Counted from the first letter of the stretch, positions 34,285-43,268 are shown. The stretch: 64,000 nt of DNA from Hassallia sp050875635 (GCF_050875635.1 NZ_JBPAOH010000007.1:1-64000); one strand, 5' to 3'. Numbers and translations are program-made. Notes: a model not told the origin generated them from the sequence alone.

Positions 34285-34854
34285 CTACAATAACCTTTTT
34301 AAAGGCAACATAAACCCAGGTACAACATCTTCACCGCTTAAAATTGCCGTTGCTGGATATTGAGTAATTGAATTATCAATTCGATAAACAAAAGCTTGTT
34401 GATTATGACGGTCAATTAACCATCCCAAACGCACACCATTGGCAATATATTCTGCCATTTTTGCCTTGAGTTTTTCCAAGCTATCATTTTTAGAACGAAT
34501 TTCAATGACAAAATCAGGTGCTAAATTGATAAATTGGTCTTCTTGCTCATCCCAACCTTTTGGTAAGCGTCCTTTCGCTACAAAAGCAGCATCAGGAGAT
34601 TTTACAGCAGTATTGGGTAATCTAAAACCAGTACTTGAGCTGAAAACTTCACCTAAATCTTGACTTTCCACCCAATTTAGCAGATAAGCTCCTGCTTTAG
34701 CCTCTCGATTTCCAGAAATTCCCCCAGTTGGTGGCATAGTTTCCAAACTTCCATCCGCATTACGTTCAAATCGCAGTTCTGGATTCTCTGAACTCATTTG
34801 CATCAAATCTTCATCAGAGTACCAAGACGGCAAAATCGCTTTTTCGCTTTTCAT
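34285..34854 (-). CDS. Uma2 family (DUF820) putative endonuclease
   Basis: A 189-residue member of the Uma2/DUF820 family, with a PD-(D/E)XK fold. The sequence VKSPDAAFVAKGRLP (acidic), APDFVIEIRSKNDSLEKLKAKM (Glu-x-x-x-Lys-like second motif) and LGWLIDRHNQQAFVYR follows the family order. These genes are present in many copies in cyanobacteria; function is unproven, though a nuclease is assumed. It faces the HD hydrolase gene. Confidence 0.9.
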   Translation of the reverse strand: MKSEKAILPSWYSDEDLMQMSSENPELRFERNADGSLETMPPTGGISGNREAKAGAYLLNWVESQDLGEVFSSSTGFRLPNTAVKSPDAAFVAKGRLPKGWDEQEDQFINLAPDFVIEIRSKNDSLEKLKAKMAEYIANGVRLGWLIDRHNQQAFVYRIDNSITQYPATAILSGEDVVPGFMLPLKRLL

Positions 34855-35005
34855 AACTATGCGATCGCAAGCTAGATAGATAATACAATTTTAGGCACAG
34901 ATGCTCTTGGGGCGCGTTAGGAGCGTCTAGTAAAGTTGGTTAAAATTGACACCATTGCCCGTGCATTGAAAAGCATTTTCAGGTAAAGTGCTTTTCAATA
35001 ATATT

Positions 35006-35587
35006 ATGCTTGATAAAATGCTTTCAGAACGCTTTACCGAAGCCTTTACCTACGCTACACAACTACACGCCAAGCAAATTCGTAAAGGTTCGGGTGTTCC
35101 TTATATCGCTCATTTATTAGGTGTTACCAGTATTGCCTTAGAATATGGGGCAAATGAAGATGAAGCGATCGCAGCCCTTTTACATGATGCCATAGAAGAC
35201 CAAGGTGGAGCGGCGACAAGAGAAGAAATTCGCCGTCGTTTTGGAGACAATGTAACAGCAATTGTCGATGGTTGCACTGACTGTGACACCATACCCAAAC
35301 CACCTTGGCGACAACGCAAAGAAGCATATATTGCTCATATTTGCACAGCATCGCCATCGGTGTTACTTGTTTCCGGAGCCGATAAACTGTATAATGCTCA
35401 ATCGATTCGCAAAGATTATCGCGTGTTGGGCGAATCACTTTGGGAACGCTTCAAAGGTGGCAAAGAAGGTACTCTTTGGTATTATAGAACACTTGTAGAT
35501 ACTTTCCACAAAACTGGATCGATCCCAATGATGGAAGAATTAGAACGGGTGGTTGCAGAAATAGAAGTTTTGGCTGGTTGCAGATAG
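35006..35587 (+). CDS. HD-domain protein, RelA/SpoT-like hydrolase domain
   Basis: A 193-residue protein from ATG 35006 (GTG 34988 and ATG 35018 are alternatives). The metal-binding HD pattern is HAKQIRKGSGVPYIAHLLGV, EAIAALLHDAIEDQGG with the HD pair, and VSGADKLYNAQSIRKDYR. This layout is that of the ppGpp hydrolase domain of Rel/SpoT and of small alarmone hydrolases (Mesh1-like). The synthetase domain is absent, so it may degrade (p)ppGpp or act on another nucleotide. It is 418 bp after the convergent-pointing TA pair and Uma2 gene. Confidence 0.85.
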   Translation: MLDKMLSERFTEAFTYATQLHAKQIRKGSGVPYIAHLLGVTSIALEYGANEDEAIAALLHDAIEDQGGAATREEIRRRFGDNVTAIVDGCTDCDTIPKPPWRQRKEAYIAHICTASPSVLLVSGADKLYNAQSIRKDYRVLGESLWERFKGGKEGTLWYYRTLVDTFHKTGSIPMMEELERVVAEIEVLAGCR

Positions 35588-35590
35588 TCA

Positions 35591-35670
35591 ACACCCTAGA
35601 AGGGTGTGGCTAAACGAACAAAGCCCGCGAAGGCGGGCTAGAATCTTATAGCCCGCGAAGGCGGGCTTCG
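35591..35670. terminator. Cluster of three hairpins
   Basis: ACACCCT-AGA-AGGGTGT (35591-35607) and twice AGCCCGC-GAAG-GCGGGCT (35622-35639 and 35650-35667), followed by TTCGTTTGTATAGCC. They lie between convergent genes, so they could terminate transcription from both sides, though T-runs are weak. The latter two belong to the dispersed family at 9953 and 12857. Confidence 0.6.
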
Positions 35671-35719
35671 TTTGTATAGCCCCAGGCTTATAGCCTGTAG
35701 GTAGGATGATATACCCCCA

Positions 35720-36796
35720 TCAATCAACGGGTGGGTGAGGAATAGTAATTGAACCAAATTCAGTTTTGCCGTTTTTAATTGCATCGAAAGTACCTTTAAT
35801 AGTACCAGCGATCGGCACAGCAACAAGTGTCCCCAACAATCCAGCAATTTCAAATCCCATCAAAATAGAAACGAAAATCCAGATGGGATTAAGTCCGATA
35901 ACATCGCCGAGTAATTTCGGCGCTATCAAATTATCTTTAATTTGCTGCAACAAAATCGCTGCTATTGCGACTTGAATTGCTAGCCACCAACTTTGCAGCA
36001 AGACTAAAATTACCACCAAACCGATACCAAGAGACGCGCCAATAAAGGGAATCAGTTCAGAGATGCCAATAAGTATGGCAAACAACAAAGCAAACGGCAC
36101 GTTGAGAATCAAGAAAATCGGGGTGAGGGTGACTATCATAAACAGCCCCAGCAAAAGTTGGCTAAGGAAGAAGTTATGGAAATTGAGGCGCAAAGATGTA
36201 ATTAAGGGGACTCGAATGTTAGCCGGTACAAGATTAACCATACCAGACCAAACGCGATCGCCATACAAAAGCATGTAAAATGCCAGTACGACTATTAACA
36301 CCATATTGAGTAATCCTGATAGCACCGTTCCAGCCACGCCTACAGCACTAGAGGCTAGTTGTTGCACCACATTCTGAATACTGACATTGATTTGATTGCT
36401 CACAACCCTCAAATCTAATGGCAAACGCCGCTGTCTCGCCAATGCCTCAAACTGTTGTAAATTTTCTTGACTAGCGCTTAACAAACCAGGAATTTTATTT
36501 AAAAGTTGAAGCGTTTGGTCAACTACTACGGGCACTAAGGTTACACCTAAAATCACAAACAGCGTTAAAGCTGCCAGCAAAACTATAATCACTGCCTGAG
36601 TGCGTGTAATTCGAGCGCGTTCAAAAAACTTAACTGGATAATTCAGTAAAAAAGCAAGAATCGCCGCAACGATCAAAATGGTAATTGGATGCTGAAATAA
36701 GCGATAAAACTGAGATACCAACCAAATATTCAGAGCGATAATTGGACCGCTCAGACCATAAAATAACAGACTTTTAACAGAGGCTGAACGGCGCAT
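35720..36796 (-). CDS. AI-2E family transporter
   Basis: A 358-residue membrane protein with about eight helices. The N-terminal part (ITILIVAAILAFLLNYPVKFF), the long LLNKIPGLLSASQENLQQFE linker and the C-terminal PFIGASLGIGLVVILVLLQSW with LLGDVIGLNPIWIFVSILMG and AGLLGTLVAVPIAGTIK are features of the AI-2E/TqsA (UPF0118) family. Members export diverse small molecules or act as Na+/H+ antiporters, so substrate is undetermined. It is well conserved in cyanobacteria. Confidence 0.92.
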   Translation of the reverse strand: MRRSASVKSLLFYGLSGPIIALNIWLVSQFYRLFQHPITILIVAAILAFLLNYPVKFFERARITRTQAVIIVLLAALTLFVILGVTLVPVVVDQTLQLLNKIPGLLSASQENLQQFEALARQRRLPLDLRVVSNQINVSIQNVVQQLASSAVGVAGTVLSGLLNMVLIVVLAFYMLLYGDRVWSGMVNLVPANIRVPLITSLRLNFHNFFLSQLLLGLFMIVTLTPIFLILNVPFALLFAILIGISELIPFIGASLGIGLVVILVLLQSWWLAIQVAIAAILLQQIKDNLIAPKLLGDVIGLNPIWIFVSILMGFEIAGLLGTLVAVPIAGTIKGTFDAIKNGKTEFGSITIPHPPVD

Positions 36797-36930
36797 ATTG
36801 GCTGGGGACTCTTTACTGGGGACTGGGGAGCAATCTTGCAGAACAAGTAAGACTCAGCTGGTGCTGATGAATATGATAAATATTTTTAACAAAGATGTGT
36901 AAGCCTAGCTGATAAAAAAAGCAAATCATC

Positions 36931-37575
36931 ATGGACAAAACTATAGCTGACCTTCGCAAAGATTATACCTTAGAGGGTCTAAGCGTCTCGGAAGTTGATT
37001 TCAATCCTTTTAAACAGTTTAAAAAATGGTTCGATCAGGCACTAGATGCCCAACTTCCCGAACCGAATGCCATGACTATTGCCACTGCTACACCAGACGG
37101 CAATCCGTCGGCAAGAATGGTGCTACTGAAAGATTTTGATGAGCGGGGTTTTGTTTTTTACACTAACTATAATAGTCAAAAAGGACAGCAATTAGCAGAA
37201 AATCCCCAGGCTTCTCTTGTTTTTTGGTGGGCGGAACTAGAACGCCAAGTCCGTATTTATGGGCGGGTGGAGAAAGTTTCTGAATACGAGTCAGATGAGT
37301 ATTTTCACAGTCGCCCGTTAAATAGTCGCTTAGGTGCGTGGGCATCTAATCAAAGCGAGGTGATAGAAAACAGAGAAGTTCTTGAGCAACGCTTGCAAGA
37401 ACTTCAGGTAAAATATGAAAATCAAGATGTGCCGCGACCGCAGCACTGGGGAGGGGTGCGAGTGATCCCCACAAAAATTGAGTTTTGGCAAGGACGCCCC
37501 AGCCGCCTGCACGATCGCCTGCTTTATACTTGCTTGGATGATAAAACTTGGAAAATAGAGCGTTTGTCACCTTAA
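36931..37575 (+). CDS. pdxH: Pyridoxamine 5-prime-phosphate oxidase
   Basis: A 214-residue FMN-dependent oxidase producing pyridoxal 5-phosphate, the last step of the vitamin B6 salvage pathway. Recognisable are MTIATATPDGNPSARMVLLK (FMN-binding), GFVFYTNYNSQKGQQLAENP, SRPLNSRLGAWASNQS and the C-terminal EFWQGRPSRLHDR. Length matches the family. ATG 36931. Its stop overlaps the stop of a convergent 54-residue gene. Confidence 0.95.
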   Translation: MDKTIADLRKDYTLEGLSVSEVDFNPFKQFKKWFDQALDAQLPEPNAMTIATATPDGNPSARMVLLKDFDERGFVFYTNYNSQKGQQLAENPQASLVFWWAELERQVRIYGRVEKVSEYESDEYFHSRPLNSRLGAWASNQSEVIENREVLEQRLQELQVKYENQDVPRPQHWGGVRVIPTKIEFWQGRPSRLHDRLLYTCLDDKTWKIERLSP

Positions 37576-37736
37576 TCGTTTTCGTCTAGCCAAGGTGGTA
37601 TTGCACCTATTAATTGCTTGGGTGGTTCTATTCCACGAGAACCACCCGGCTCAGTTTTGCGAGGTTTGCCAATATTTGGCGGCTTGATATCTCTAGAAGA
37701 ACTATCCTTTTGTTCTTTATTTTTGTCATCGCTCAT
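37572..37736 (-). CDS. Small protein, 54 residues, Pro/Lys-rich
   Basis: Read leftward from ATG 37736 to TAA 37572-37574. It starts MSDDKNKEQKDSSSRDIKPP and ends IGAIPPWLDEND. A near-consensus ribosome-binding site (AAGGAGAG) lies six bases before ATG, strong evidence for translation. The protein is hydrophilic and likely disordered, except for the short IPPWLDE tail. It converges with pdxH, their stop codons overlapping by a few bases. I do not recognise the family. Confidence 0.65.
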   Translation of the reverse strand: MSDDKNKEQKDSSSRDIKPPNIGKPRKTEPGGSRGIEPPKQLIGAIPPWLDEND

Positions 37737-37751
37737 TTTATACTCTCCTTA

Positions 37752-38112
37752 TGAATTGGGAATTGGGAATTGGGCATTGGGCAATGGGCATTGGGCAATG
37801 GGCATTGGGCAATGGGCATTGGGCAATGGGCATTGGGCAATGGGCATTGGGCATTGGGGAGGCAGTGCGTTGGTAAGGCAGCGCGGTCTTGGGGAGGCAG
37901 TGCGTTGCGGGGGTTCCCCCCGTTGTAGCACCTGCCGTGGTTCCCCCCATGAGCGACTGCCGCAAGGGTTTCCCGGCAGACGCGCACCTGCCGTCATTGG
38001 GCAATTGTTTAATGGGCAATGGGAATAAAAAGAAGCTAGACGTATTTCACAAAGGACTATGCCCCATGCCCCATGCCCCATGCCCCATGCCCCATGCCCT
38101 ATGCCCCATTCC
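37752..38112. repeat. Inverted pair of heptamer arrays with hairpins
   Basis: From 37752 to 37858 the plus strand is a tandem mix of heptamers GGGCATT and GGGCAAT (about fourteen copies). From 38058 to 38112 it carries CCATGCC heptamers (about seven copies). The two arrays are roughly complementary in opposite orientation. Between them lie GC-rich hairpins such as GGGGGTTCCCCC near 37910-37925. No gene was seen. Confidence 0.85.
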
Positions 38113-39661
38113 CCATTACCTTGAGAATGTCCTCTGTGTGCTTGGTAAAATATTTACCTATTAAGCTGGGAAGTTCGGGTACTTCATTCAATTTCTTCAA
38201 CATAATGAATTTCAATTCCGCATAATCTTCACAAATGCCTTGTAAATCTGGATCTTTACCTGCCCATTCCCATATTGTGCGTTGGTTGTCTCGCACTAAA
38301 GCGTAAACTAAATAACGGCGTGCTAGTGAAAGTGCGCTTTTTACTTGAGCATTAATTCGGTGAGCGATCGCATACCAAGCCGCCAGATTATATAAAAACC
38401 GAGTATTTAACTCTGATGTCTCATCCCAGCCATTCTTCAGCTTCTCTATTTCTGCGATCGCTTCTTGAATTAAATTGACATCACCTGTCATTAGCCCAGC
38501 CATCGCTTTGCCAATTATAATTCGCCGCTTGACAGATTCATCTTCACATGCATTAAGTGCGCGATCGTATTCCAGTATTGCTTGACGTTGGTAATTGAGA
38601 CATTCTTTGCCTGAAGTGTTTCCTCCAAAGCTGCTGTATGTGTCAGCTAAATTTTCGTAAGGTTGAAACCACTCAGGATACAAAACTATTGCTTGCTGTA
38701 AATCTTCAATCGCCAACTCGTAGAACAATTTGCCCTGAGTCGCAGCGCTGGCTAGATTAAGAGCGCCAAAAAAGTTATAAATCTTAGCTTGATAGCGATC
38801 GCGTTTTCGTCCCAAGTGATACCACGGTACAGCAGCCACCATTTCTCGCCGACTGAGTTCTAACGCCAACCAGCGAATAGCCGAGCCGAGTAGCTTTCTG
38901 TAGCGGTCTTTCAGTGCTTGTTCGGGTACTGCCTCAACTGATTCCCAGACCGTATATAACTTAGAAGAAAGACGACCTTCGATGTTAGTGATTTCAAAAG
39001 TAATTCCCAGGCGATCGTATTCTTTACCTTGGCTTTGCAAAATGCTAGTTACTTTCGTGCCTAATGGGGGAAATATCACCTTTAATATGTTCACCGCTGG
39101 ATGCATTTGCTCTGGTGTGAACTCGCTAAGTGAAGTTACCAACTCACCAAGTCGTTGGTCTGGGGTTGTTTGCGGTAAAGGTAACTTATCGGGAGGGTGA
39201 TAGGTTTCGGGTCCTTGGTTGATGATATGCTCTTTCACCCGTTGACGGACGCCTTTCATTTCTCCCACAAGTCTTTCTCGCGCTAATTGCGAAAGACCTG
39301 GTAAGACGTTGTTCATTTCCTCAGCATCAGAAGCATTGATGAAATTGTCTACGATTAACTGAGATGAGCGGCGAAAAATCATGAAAATGAGGCGATAGAC
39401 GATTAAAATACTTAATAAAGCCGCTACAACCTTTACCAAAATCATGGAAATTCTGGTGACGTTTTTCTCCGCCACTTCCAGGTCGTCTGTCAACTTGGTG
39501 AGAGATATCTTTGGCTTATCAGATTGACTCGGTGTTAATGTTGCAGTCGGTGTTGGTGTGGCAATAATCAGTTGACTATATATGGATGGTCGCCGATATG
39601 CCGACAATCCATAACTAAAGACAAATAAGACACAGAATACTAACAACAGTCGTACTTTCAC
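38099..39661 (-). CDS. Membrane-anchored TPR-like protein of unknown function
   Basis: A 520-residue protein. The N-terminus has a signal-anchor (LLLVFCVLFVFSYGLSAY), then a Thr/Pro-rich segment, and a second membrane helix (ILVKVVAALLSILIVYRLIF, about 75-95). The rest is helical; from about residue 300 it has TPR-like units (YNFFGALNLASAATQGKLFY, AIEDLQQAIVLYPEWFQPYE, LNYQRQAILEYDRALNAC). Such architecture suggests a protein-assembly scaffold at the cytoplasmic membrane. The last seven codons and the stop lie in a heptamer array, so the C-terminus may have been altered by repeat spread. I do not recognise a named family. Confidence 0.7.
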   Translation of the reverse strand: MKVRLLLVFCVLFVFSYGLSAYRRPSIYSQLIIATPTPTATLTPSQSDKPKISLTKLTDDLEVAEKNVTRISMILVKVVAALLSILIVYRLIFMIFRRSSQLIVDNFINASDAEEMNNVLPGLSQLARERLVGEMKGVRQRVKEHIINQGPETYHPPDKLPLPQTTPDQRLGELVTSLSEFTPEQMHPAVNILKVIFPPLGTKVTSILQSQGKEYDRLGITFEITNIEGRLSSKLYTVWESVEAVPEQALKDRYRKLLGSAIRWLALELSRREMVAAVPWYHLGRKRDRYQAKIYNFFGALNLASAATQGKLFYELAIEDLQQAIVLYPEWFQPYENLADTYSSFGGNTSGKECLNYQRQAILEYDRALNACEDESVKRRIIIGKAMAGLMTGDVNLIQEAIAEIEKLKNGWDETSELNTRFLYNLAAWYAIAHRINAQVKSALSLARRYLVYALVRDNQRTIWEWAGKDPDLQGICEDYAELKFIMLKKLNEVPELPSLIGKYFTKHTEDILKVMGNGA

Positions 39662-39690
39662 AACTTTCGGCTTGGTGATATTATGTCCGC

Positions 39691-39740
39691 TGTAGTGAGC
39701 GGTTCAACGCTCAACATTAAGCGCTGAAGCGCTCACTACA
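39691..39740. repeat. Hairpin of the GTAGTGAGCGCT family
   Basis: Outer arms TGTAGTGAGCG and CGCTCACTACA with nested GCGCTGAAGCGC-like inner structure. It lies upstream of the 38099-39661 gene and past the lipoprotein gene's stop, which is at 39748. Related hairpins are at 21045 and 51834. Confidence 0.75.
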
Positions 39741-39747
39741 TTTAAAG

Positions 39748-40578
39748 TTACTGTGATGAATTAGCTGCTGAATCAGCAGTAAATTGAATGCTGGGGTCTG
39801 GCATAAAAGTATACCTTAGATAAAGTCCACCAGCAACAAACAAAATAATCAACAGAGTACCAATACCGAGGGGACTGGGAAGCCAGAAAACTGTTTCGAT
39901 GTGGTTTAGTTGACCGGGGATGAGCTTCCATACCAGTTTATTTTGACTTTTTTCGGTAGCGATACCTGCGGCACGCGAGTACGCGATCGCCTGCTCAGTT
40001 TCTTGAATGGTTTTTGCGCCCCAAGGAGTTTTCAAGCTAAATTCTAAATCGAGAATCGAACCGGCATTCGCCAAAACGTTACCATTGCTGGCAATTAGAG
40101 AAAGCGATCGCAAATCAACATCGTAAATCAACCGATTCCGCACTAACAGTAAGAAATTGTTTTGAAACAAAAGTAAGTTTGACTCAATTTTTGGCAATTC
40201 TGAGTCTGATGTACTTTTCACTTCAGTTTTTTGATTAATGTTGGGATTGAAAAATTCGTTAAACTTCGTTTGTAATTCCTCACCATTACTGAAGGGAATT
40301 GTGACGATAATTTCTGATTGGGAAAGTCGCCGTACTTTGCCTTCTTCTTTGCGGGCGCGGCGTTCGATGCTATTTAACCATTCGTATACTGAGTCACCGC
40401 TAAAACTAGTGAGCCGTTCTGCTAACTTAATATGCTGCACCAGTTCGCCGCGATTCGAGTTGTCAAAGTTTACCCCCGCTTCATACTGTACGCAACCAGA
40501 AAGCAGCACAGATGCTAAGAGTACGAGGCAGACAAATCTTAGCCGTACAAAGCTTTTTGCTAAAGCCGATAAATTCAT
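39748..40578 (-). CDS. DUF3153-type lipoprotein
   Basis: From ATG 40578 (GGAG about nine bases upstream) the protein has 276 residues; a GTG at 40605 would add nine. A lipoprotein signal is evident, LRFVCLVLLASVLLSGC, with lipobox LSGC. The mature part begins VQYEAGVNFDNSNRGELVQH, as in the cyanobacterial DUF3153 family. A C-terminal membrane helix (GIGTLLIILFVAGGLYLRYTF) is also present. The protein is predicted to sit outside the cytoplasmic membrane; function unknown. It follows the TPR/membrane protein gene on the same strand with a 36-bp gap. Confidence 0.8.
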   Translation of the reverse strand: MNLSALAKSFVRLRFVCLVLLASVLLSGCVQYEAGVNFDNSNRGELVQHIKLAERLTSFSGDSVYEWLNSIERRARKEEGKVRRLSQSEIIVTIPFSNGEELQTKFNEFFNPNINQKTEVKSTSDSELPKIESNLLLFQNNFLLLVRNRLIYDVDLRSLSLIASNGNVLANAGSILDLEFSLKTPWGAKTIQETEQAIAYSRAAGIATEKSQNKLVWKLIPGQLNHIETVFWLPSPLGIGTLLIILFVAGGLYLRYTFMPDPSIQFTADSAANSSQ

Positions 40579-40614
40579 AAGTATAAATCTCCACAAAATT
40601 GACACTATACTTTT

Positions 40615-41136
40615 TTATAGACTCAACCAAACCAAGCTACCCAAGATTAAACTAATGGTAATTAATGCGACCCAAATAAAGCGATTATCTTTAGTATTGA
40701 CTTGGCTTAAGTCAACGAATTCTCGCTCAGTCGGCTTTTTGGGTTGGTTCGATTTTGTACTATTAGCAGCGAGACGAATTTTACTTTCATTATCAGACAA
40801 TGCGCCCAAATCGGGAATTTGAGTCATCCATTCGCTTGGTCTTTGTAGCTTCGGTGCTTTGAGAATGTAAACTAAGCGTCGCGCTTGTTTGCTGGTTTCG
40901 GAAAAAGGATGGCGTTTGAGTTCTTCGCAAAGGGCGATCGCATCTTCAGTGCGTCCAGCAGCTTCATAAGCTGTTACCAGCCAGATTTGTATCTCTCCCC
41001 CGGTACGAGAATTGCGATTCACTAAAGCGATCGCTTTTTCGAGATTTTCCACCGCTTGCCGATATTGCCCACTTTCAAAAGCAGCTTTCCCAGACTGGTA
41101 AAGATTTTTGGCAATTTCTAAACTTTCTGCACTCAC
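40615..41136 (-). CDS. TPR protein with C-terminal membrane anchor
   Basis: From GTG 41136 (giving VSAESLEIAKNLYQSG) the protein has about 173 residues; an upstream GTG 41157 would add seven. Two TPR-like units (LYQSGKAAFESGQYRQAVEN and VTAYEAAGRTEDAIALCEEL) are followed by a linker and one C-terminal helix (RFIWVALITISLILGSLVWL), a tail-anchored layout. The conserved PSEWMTQIPDLG motif in the linker suggests a cyanobacterial ortholog group, function unknown. It is probably cotranscribed with the DUF3153 lipoprotein. Confidence 0.75.
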   Translation of the reverse strand: MSAESLEIAKNLYQSGKAAFESGQYRQAVENLEKAIALVNRNSRTGGEIQIWLVTAYEAAGRTEDAIALCEELKRHPFSETSKQARRLVYILKAPKLQRPSEWMTQIPDLGALSDNESKIRLAANSTKSNQPKKPTEREFVDLSQVNTKDNRFIWVALITISLILGSLVWLSL

Positions 41137-41372
41137 GTTTTGCACACAAATCAGCACTTTCTTAATTGTGCCAACGCGAGTAATATTTTTAAATCTTTCT
41201 CAAGCTGGTAACGTCAAACTAGATAAACTTTTAAAATTATAGTTAAGTATACGTAGATTAAGGAGAATAAACCACACCCGCCCGTTGGTGTAGGTGCATC
41301 CGGCTTAATTACGCTATTTTCTACGTATTTAAAGTTAAAAATTCTAACTTATCAAATCTGGGCGGTCAAAAT

Positions 41373-41864
41373 ATGCTTAAAATCAAGCATTGGCAACTCA
41401 ACTGGCTGGGATTAGTCTCTGTGGCACTAATAAGCGCGACAATTGCCCCAGCCGCAGCCGAACAAGTAATAGTCATTGATGGTGGTGGAATTTCCATCGG
41501 TGTAAATCAGCCGCGTGTACGTGGAAACTCGATTTATTATAATCAACCGCGTGTACGTGGTAACTCGATTTATTACGGTAATTCAATCAGGGTAAATCAA
41601 CCACCTACCGTTGGTAATTTTATTTACGGTAGTCCGATTCCTACTCCCATACCTGTAGATCCAACAACGGGATTAACACCGAGTCGTAGTAGTGGTTACT
41701 ACTATTCCCCGTATAGGCAAAATGTGAGAAATTCGACCTTTGTCAATCCAGTGTTGGTTAATCCGACAATTCGAGACTCAACACTAATTAATCCAACGAT
41801 TGTCAGAGATTCATGGCGTCGCGCACCAGTCAGGCAGCGCGTTATCTACAATTATCCTTGGTAG
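41373..41864 (+). CDS. Exported repetitive protein
   Basis: A 163-residue protein with a signal peptide (GLVSVALISATIAPAAAEQ). After the signal, two NQPRVRGNSIYY repeats and a shortened third occur, then a Pro/Thr linker and a run of beta-like units (NSTFVNPVLVNPTI, DSTLINPTIVRD). It is Asn/Arg/Tyr-rich and probably a surface or wall-associated protein. No catalytic domain is evident. ATG 41373 lies at the end of a 215-bp spacer. Confidence 0.65.
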   Translation: MLKIKHWQLNWLGLVSVALISATIAPAAAEQVIVIDGGGISIGVNQPRVRGNSIYYNQPRVRGNSIYYGNSIRVNQPPTVGNFIYGSPIPTPIPVDPTTGLTPSRSSGYYYSPYRQNVRNSTFVNPVLVNPTIRDSTLINPTIVRDSWRRAPVRQRVIYNYPW

Positions 41865-41872
41865 TGGGAATG

Positions 41873-41990
41873 GGGAGATGGGGGAGAGGGGGTAGGGGGG
41901 CAGAGGGGGCAGGGGGAGAGGAATTTTAGCCAATGCCCAATGCCCCATGCCCAATGCCCCATGCCCAATGCCCAATGCCCAATGCCCTTT
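41873..41990. repeat. G-rich run followed by CCCAATG array
   Basis: A purine-rich stretch of GGGGGAGA-type repeats (41873-41920) is followed by tandem CCCAATG/CCCCATG heptamers (41934-41986). It lies past the argB stop codon (41991) and converges with the exported protein gene. The two halves are partly complementary. Confidence 0.8.
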
Positions 41991-42887
41991 CTAAGAAGTA
42001 AATTGAGAACCGATCAACATTGTGCCGATACCGATGTCGGTGAAGATTTCTAGCAGCAGGGCGTGAGGAATGCGACCATCAATGATGTGTGCTGCACGTA
42101 CTCCTTGAGCGAGCGATCGCACGCAACAATTTACTTTCGGAATCATCCCACCACTAACTACATTAGTGGCAATCAACTCGCGGGCTTCTTGAATATCCAC
42201 TTTCGGAATCAAGCTTGACGGATCTTTGTAATCTTTTAAAATACCCCGCGTATCTGTCAGCAAAATTAACTTTTCTGCCCCAAGTGCTGCGGCTATTTCT
42301 CCAGCTACCGTATCGGCATTAATGTTGTAAGCTTGTCCTGTTTCGTCTGCGGCTACGCTAGAAACTACAGGAATATAGCCACTGCTAACGAGTGTCTCCA
42401 AAATCCTGATATTCACACCGCAAACTTCTCCCACAAAGCCAATGCCTTCTTGACCTTGGGGACGAGCTTTAATTAAATTACCATCTTTACCGCATAATCC
42501 CACCGCCAATCCGCCAGCTTGGTTAATCAAAGCGACAATTTCTTTGTTAACTCGACCGACTAAAACCATTTCCACCACATCCATTGTGGGGGCATCGGTG
42601 ACACGCAGACCATTTTTAAATTGCGCTTCGATTCCCAGTTTATCCAGCCAGCTGTTAATTTCTGGTCCCCCACCGTGGACTAAAATTGGTCGCAAGCCGA
42701 CGCAAGATAAAAATACAACGTCGCGGATAACTTTATCTTTAAGGGTGCTATCTTTCATTGCCGCACCACCGTATTTAACAACAACGGTGCGTCCAGCAAA
42801 TTGCTGGATGTAAGGTAATGCTTCGCTTAGTATTTGTACGCGAGTAGCTGCGGCTTGTCTAATGTACTCTGTATCGTTGACTATCAT
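41991..42887 (-). CDS. argB: Acetylglutamate kinase
   Basis: A 298-residue kinase that phosphorylates N-acetylglutamate, the controlling step of arginine synthesis. Motifs include VVKYGGAAM (phosphate binding), ILVHGGGPEIN, the NAG-binding GLRVTDAPTMDVVEMVLVGRVNK, and the C-terminal GGMIPKVNCCVRSLAQGV. In cyanobacteria it is activated by the PII protein GlnB. An N-terminal helix (about 1-20) before the core is characteristic of arginine-inhibitable, PII-regulated hexameric enzymes. Start ATG 42887. Confidence 0.97.
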   Translation of the reverse strand: MIVNDTEYIRQAAATRVQILSEALPYIQQFAGRTVVVKYGGAAMKDSTLKDKVIRDVVFLSCVGLRPILVHGGGPEINSWLDKLGIEAQFKNGLRVTDAPTMDVVEMVLVGRVNKEIVALINQAGGLAVGLCGKDGNLIKARPQGQEGIGFVGEVCGVNIRILETLVSSGYIPVVSSVAADETGQAYNINADTVAGEIAAALGAEKLILLTDTRGILKDYKDPSSLIPKVDIQEARELIATNVVSGGMIPKVNCCVRSLAQGVRAAHIIDGRIPHALLLEIFTDIGIGTMLIGSQFTS

Positions 42888-43097
42888 GGGGAGCTGTTGA
42901 CAGTTAAAACCGATCTAGACAGTATAAATGAGTTTGGTACTCTCAACAATCTCTCATAAGACAGTACAAAAGCATACTGGCAGCTAGTACCGATTTTAGA
43001 TTTGAGATTTTGGATTGGAGACGTTGATATAGCAGCCCTAAATCATTCGTGAGAAATGATACCAATTTAAATAATGTTTGCGACACATAAATTCTTC

Positions 43098-43126
43098 GTA
43101 GGGGCACGGCAGTGCCGTGCCCCTAC
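43098..43126. repeat. 29-bp palindrome (copy 1)
   Basis: Arms GTAGGGGCACGGCA and TGCCGTGCCCCTAC around one G. An exactly identical copy is at 60061-60089, 17 kb away, in another intergenic region. Confidence 0.9.
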
Positions 43127-43160
43127 CCATCTGTCGCATTCTTTTTTCGCTCTTGGTATG

Positions 43161-43193
43161 AGAAGCCCGATTTATCCAAGAAATCGGGCTTCT
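43161..43193. repeat. Hairpin AGAAGCCCGATTT/AAATCGGGCTTCT
   Basis: Perfect 13-base arms with a 7-base loop, located about 75 bp past the aroK stop codon on the minus strand. There is no T-run after it, so it is a dispersed hairpin more than a terminator. Confidence 0.7.
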
Positions 43194-43268
43194 GGCGCAC
43201 GCACTTTAGCTTAGTTAGGCTATTTGAGTAAATTAAAGCTTGTCTTACTTGTTGCTTGAGGTTGACGA

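Larger units (their letters stand above)
42888..43268. other. Repeat-containing intergenic region
   Basis: About 380 bp without a gene. It holds the 29-bp palindrome at 43098-43126 and a hairpin at 43161-43193 (AGAAGCCCGATTT and AAATCGGGCTTCT) downstream of aroK. The region should also contain the argB promoter. Confidence 0.6.

Noticed and set aside
37738..38081. Open reading frames in heptamer arrays (also at 52504-52803), giving GHWALG- or CPMPNAQ-type proteins
   Set aside because: They are by-products of 7-bp repeats, present on both strands, without ribosome-binding sites.
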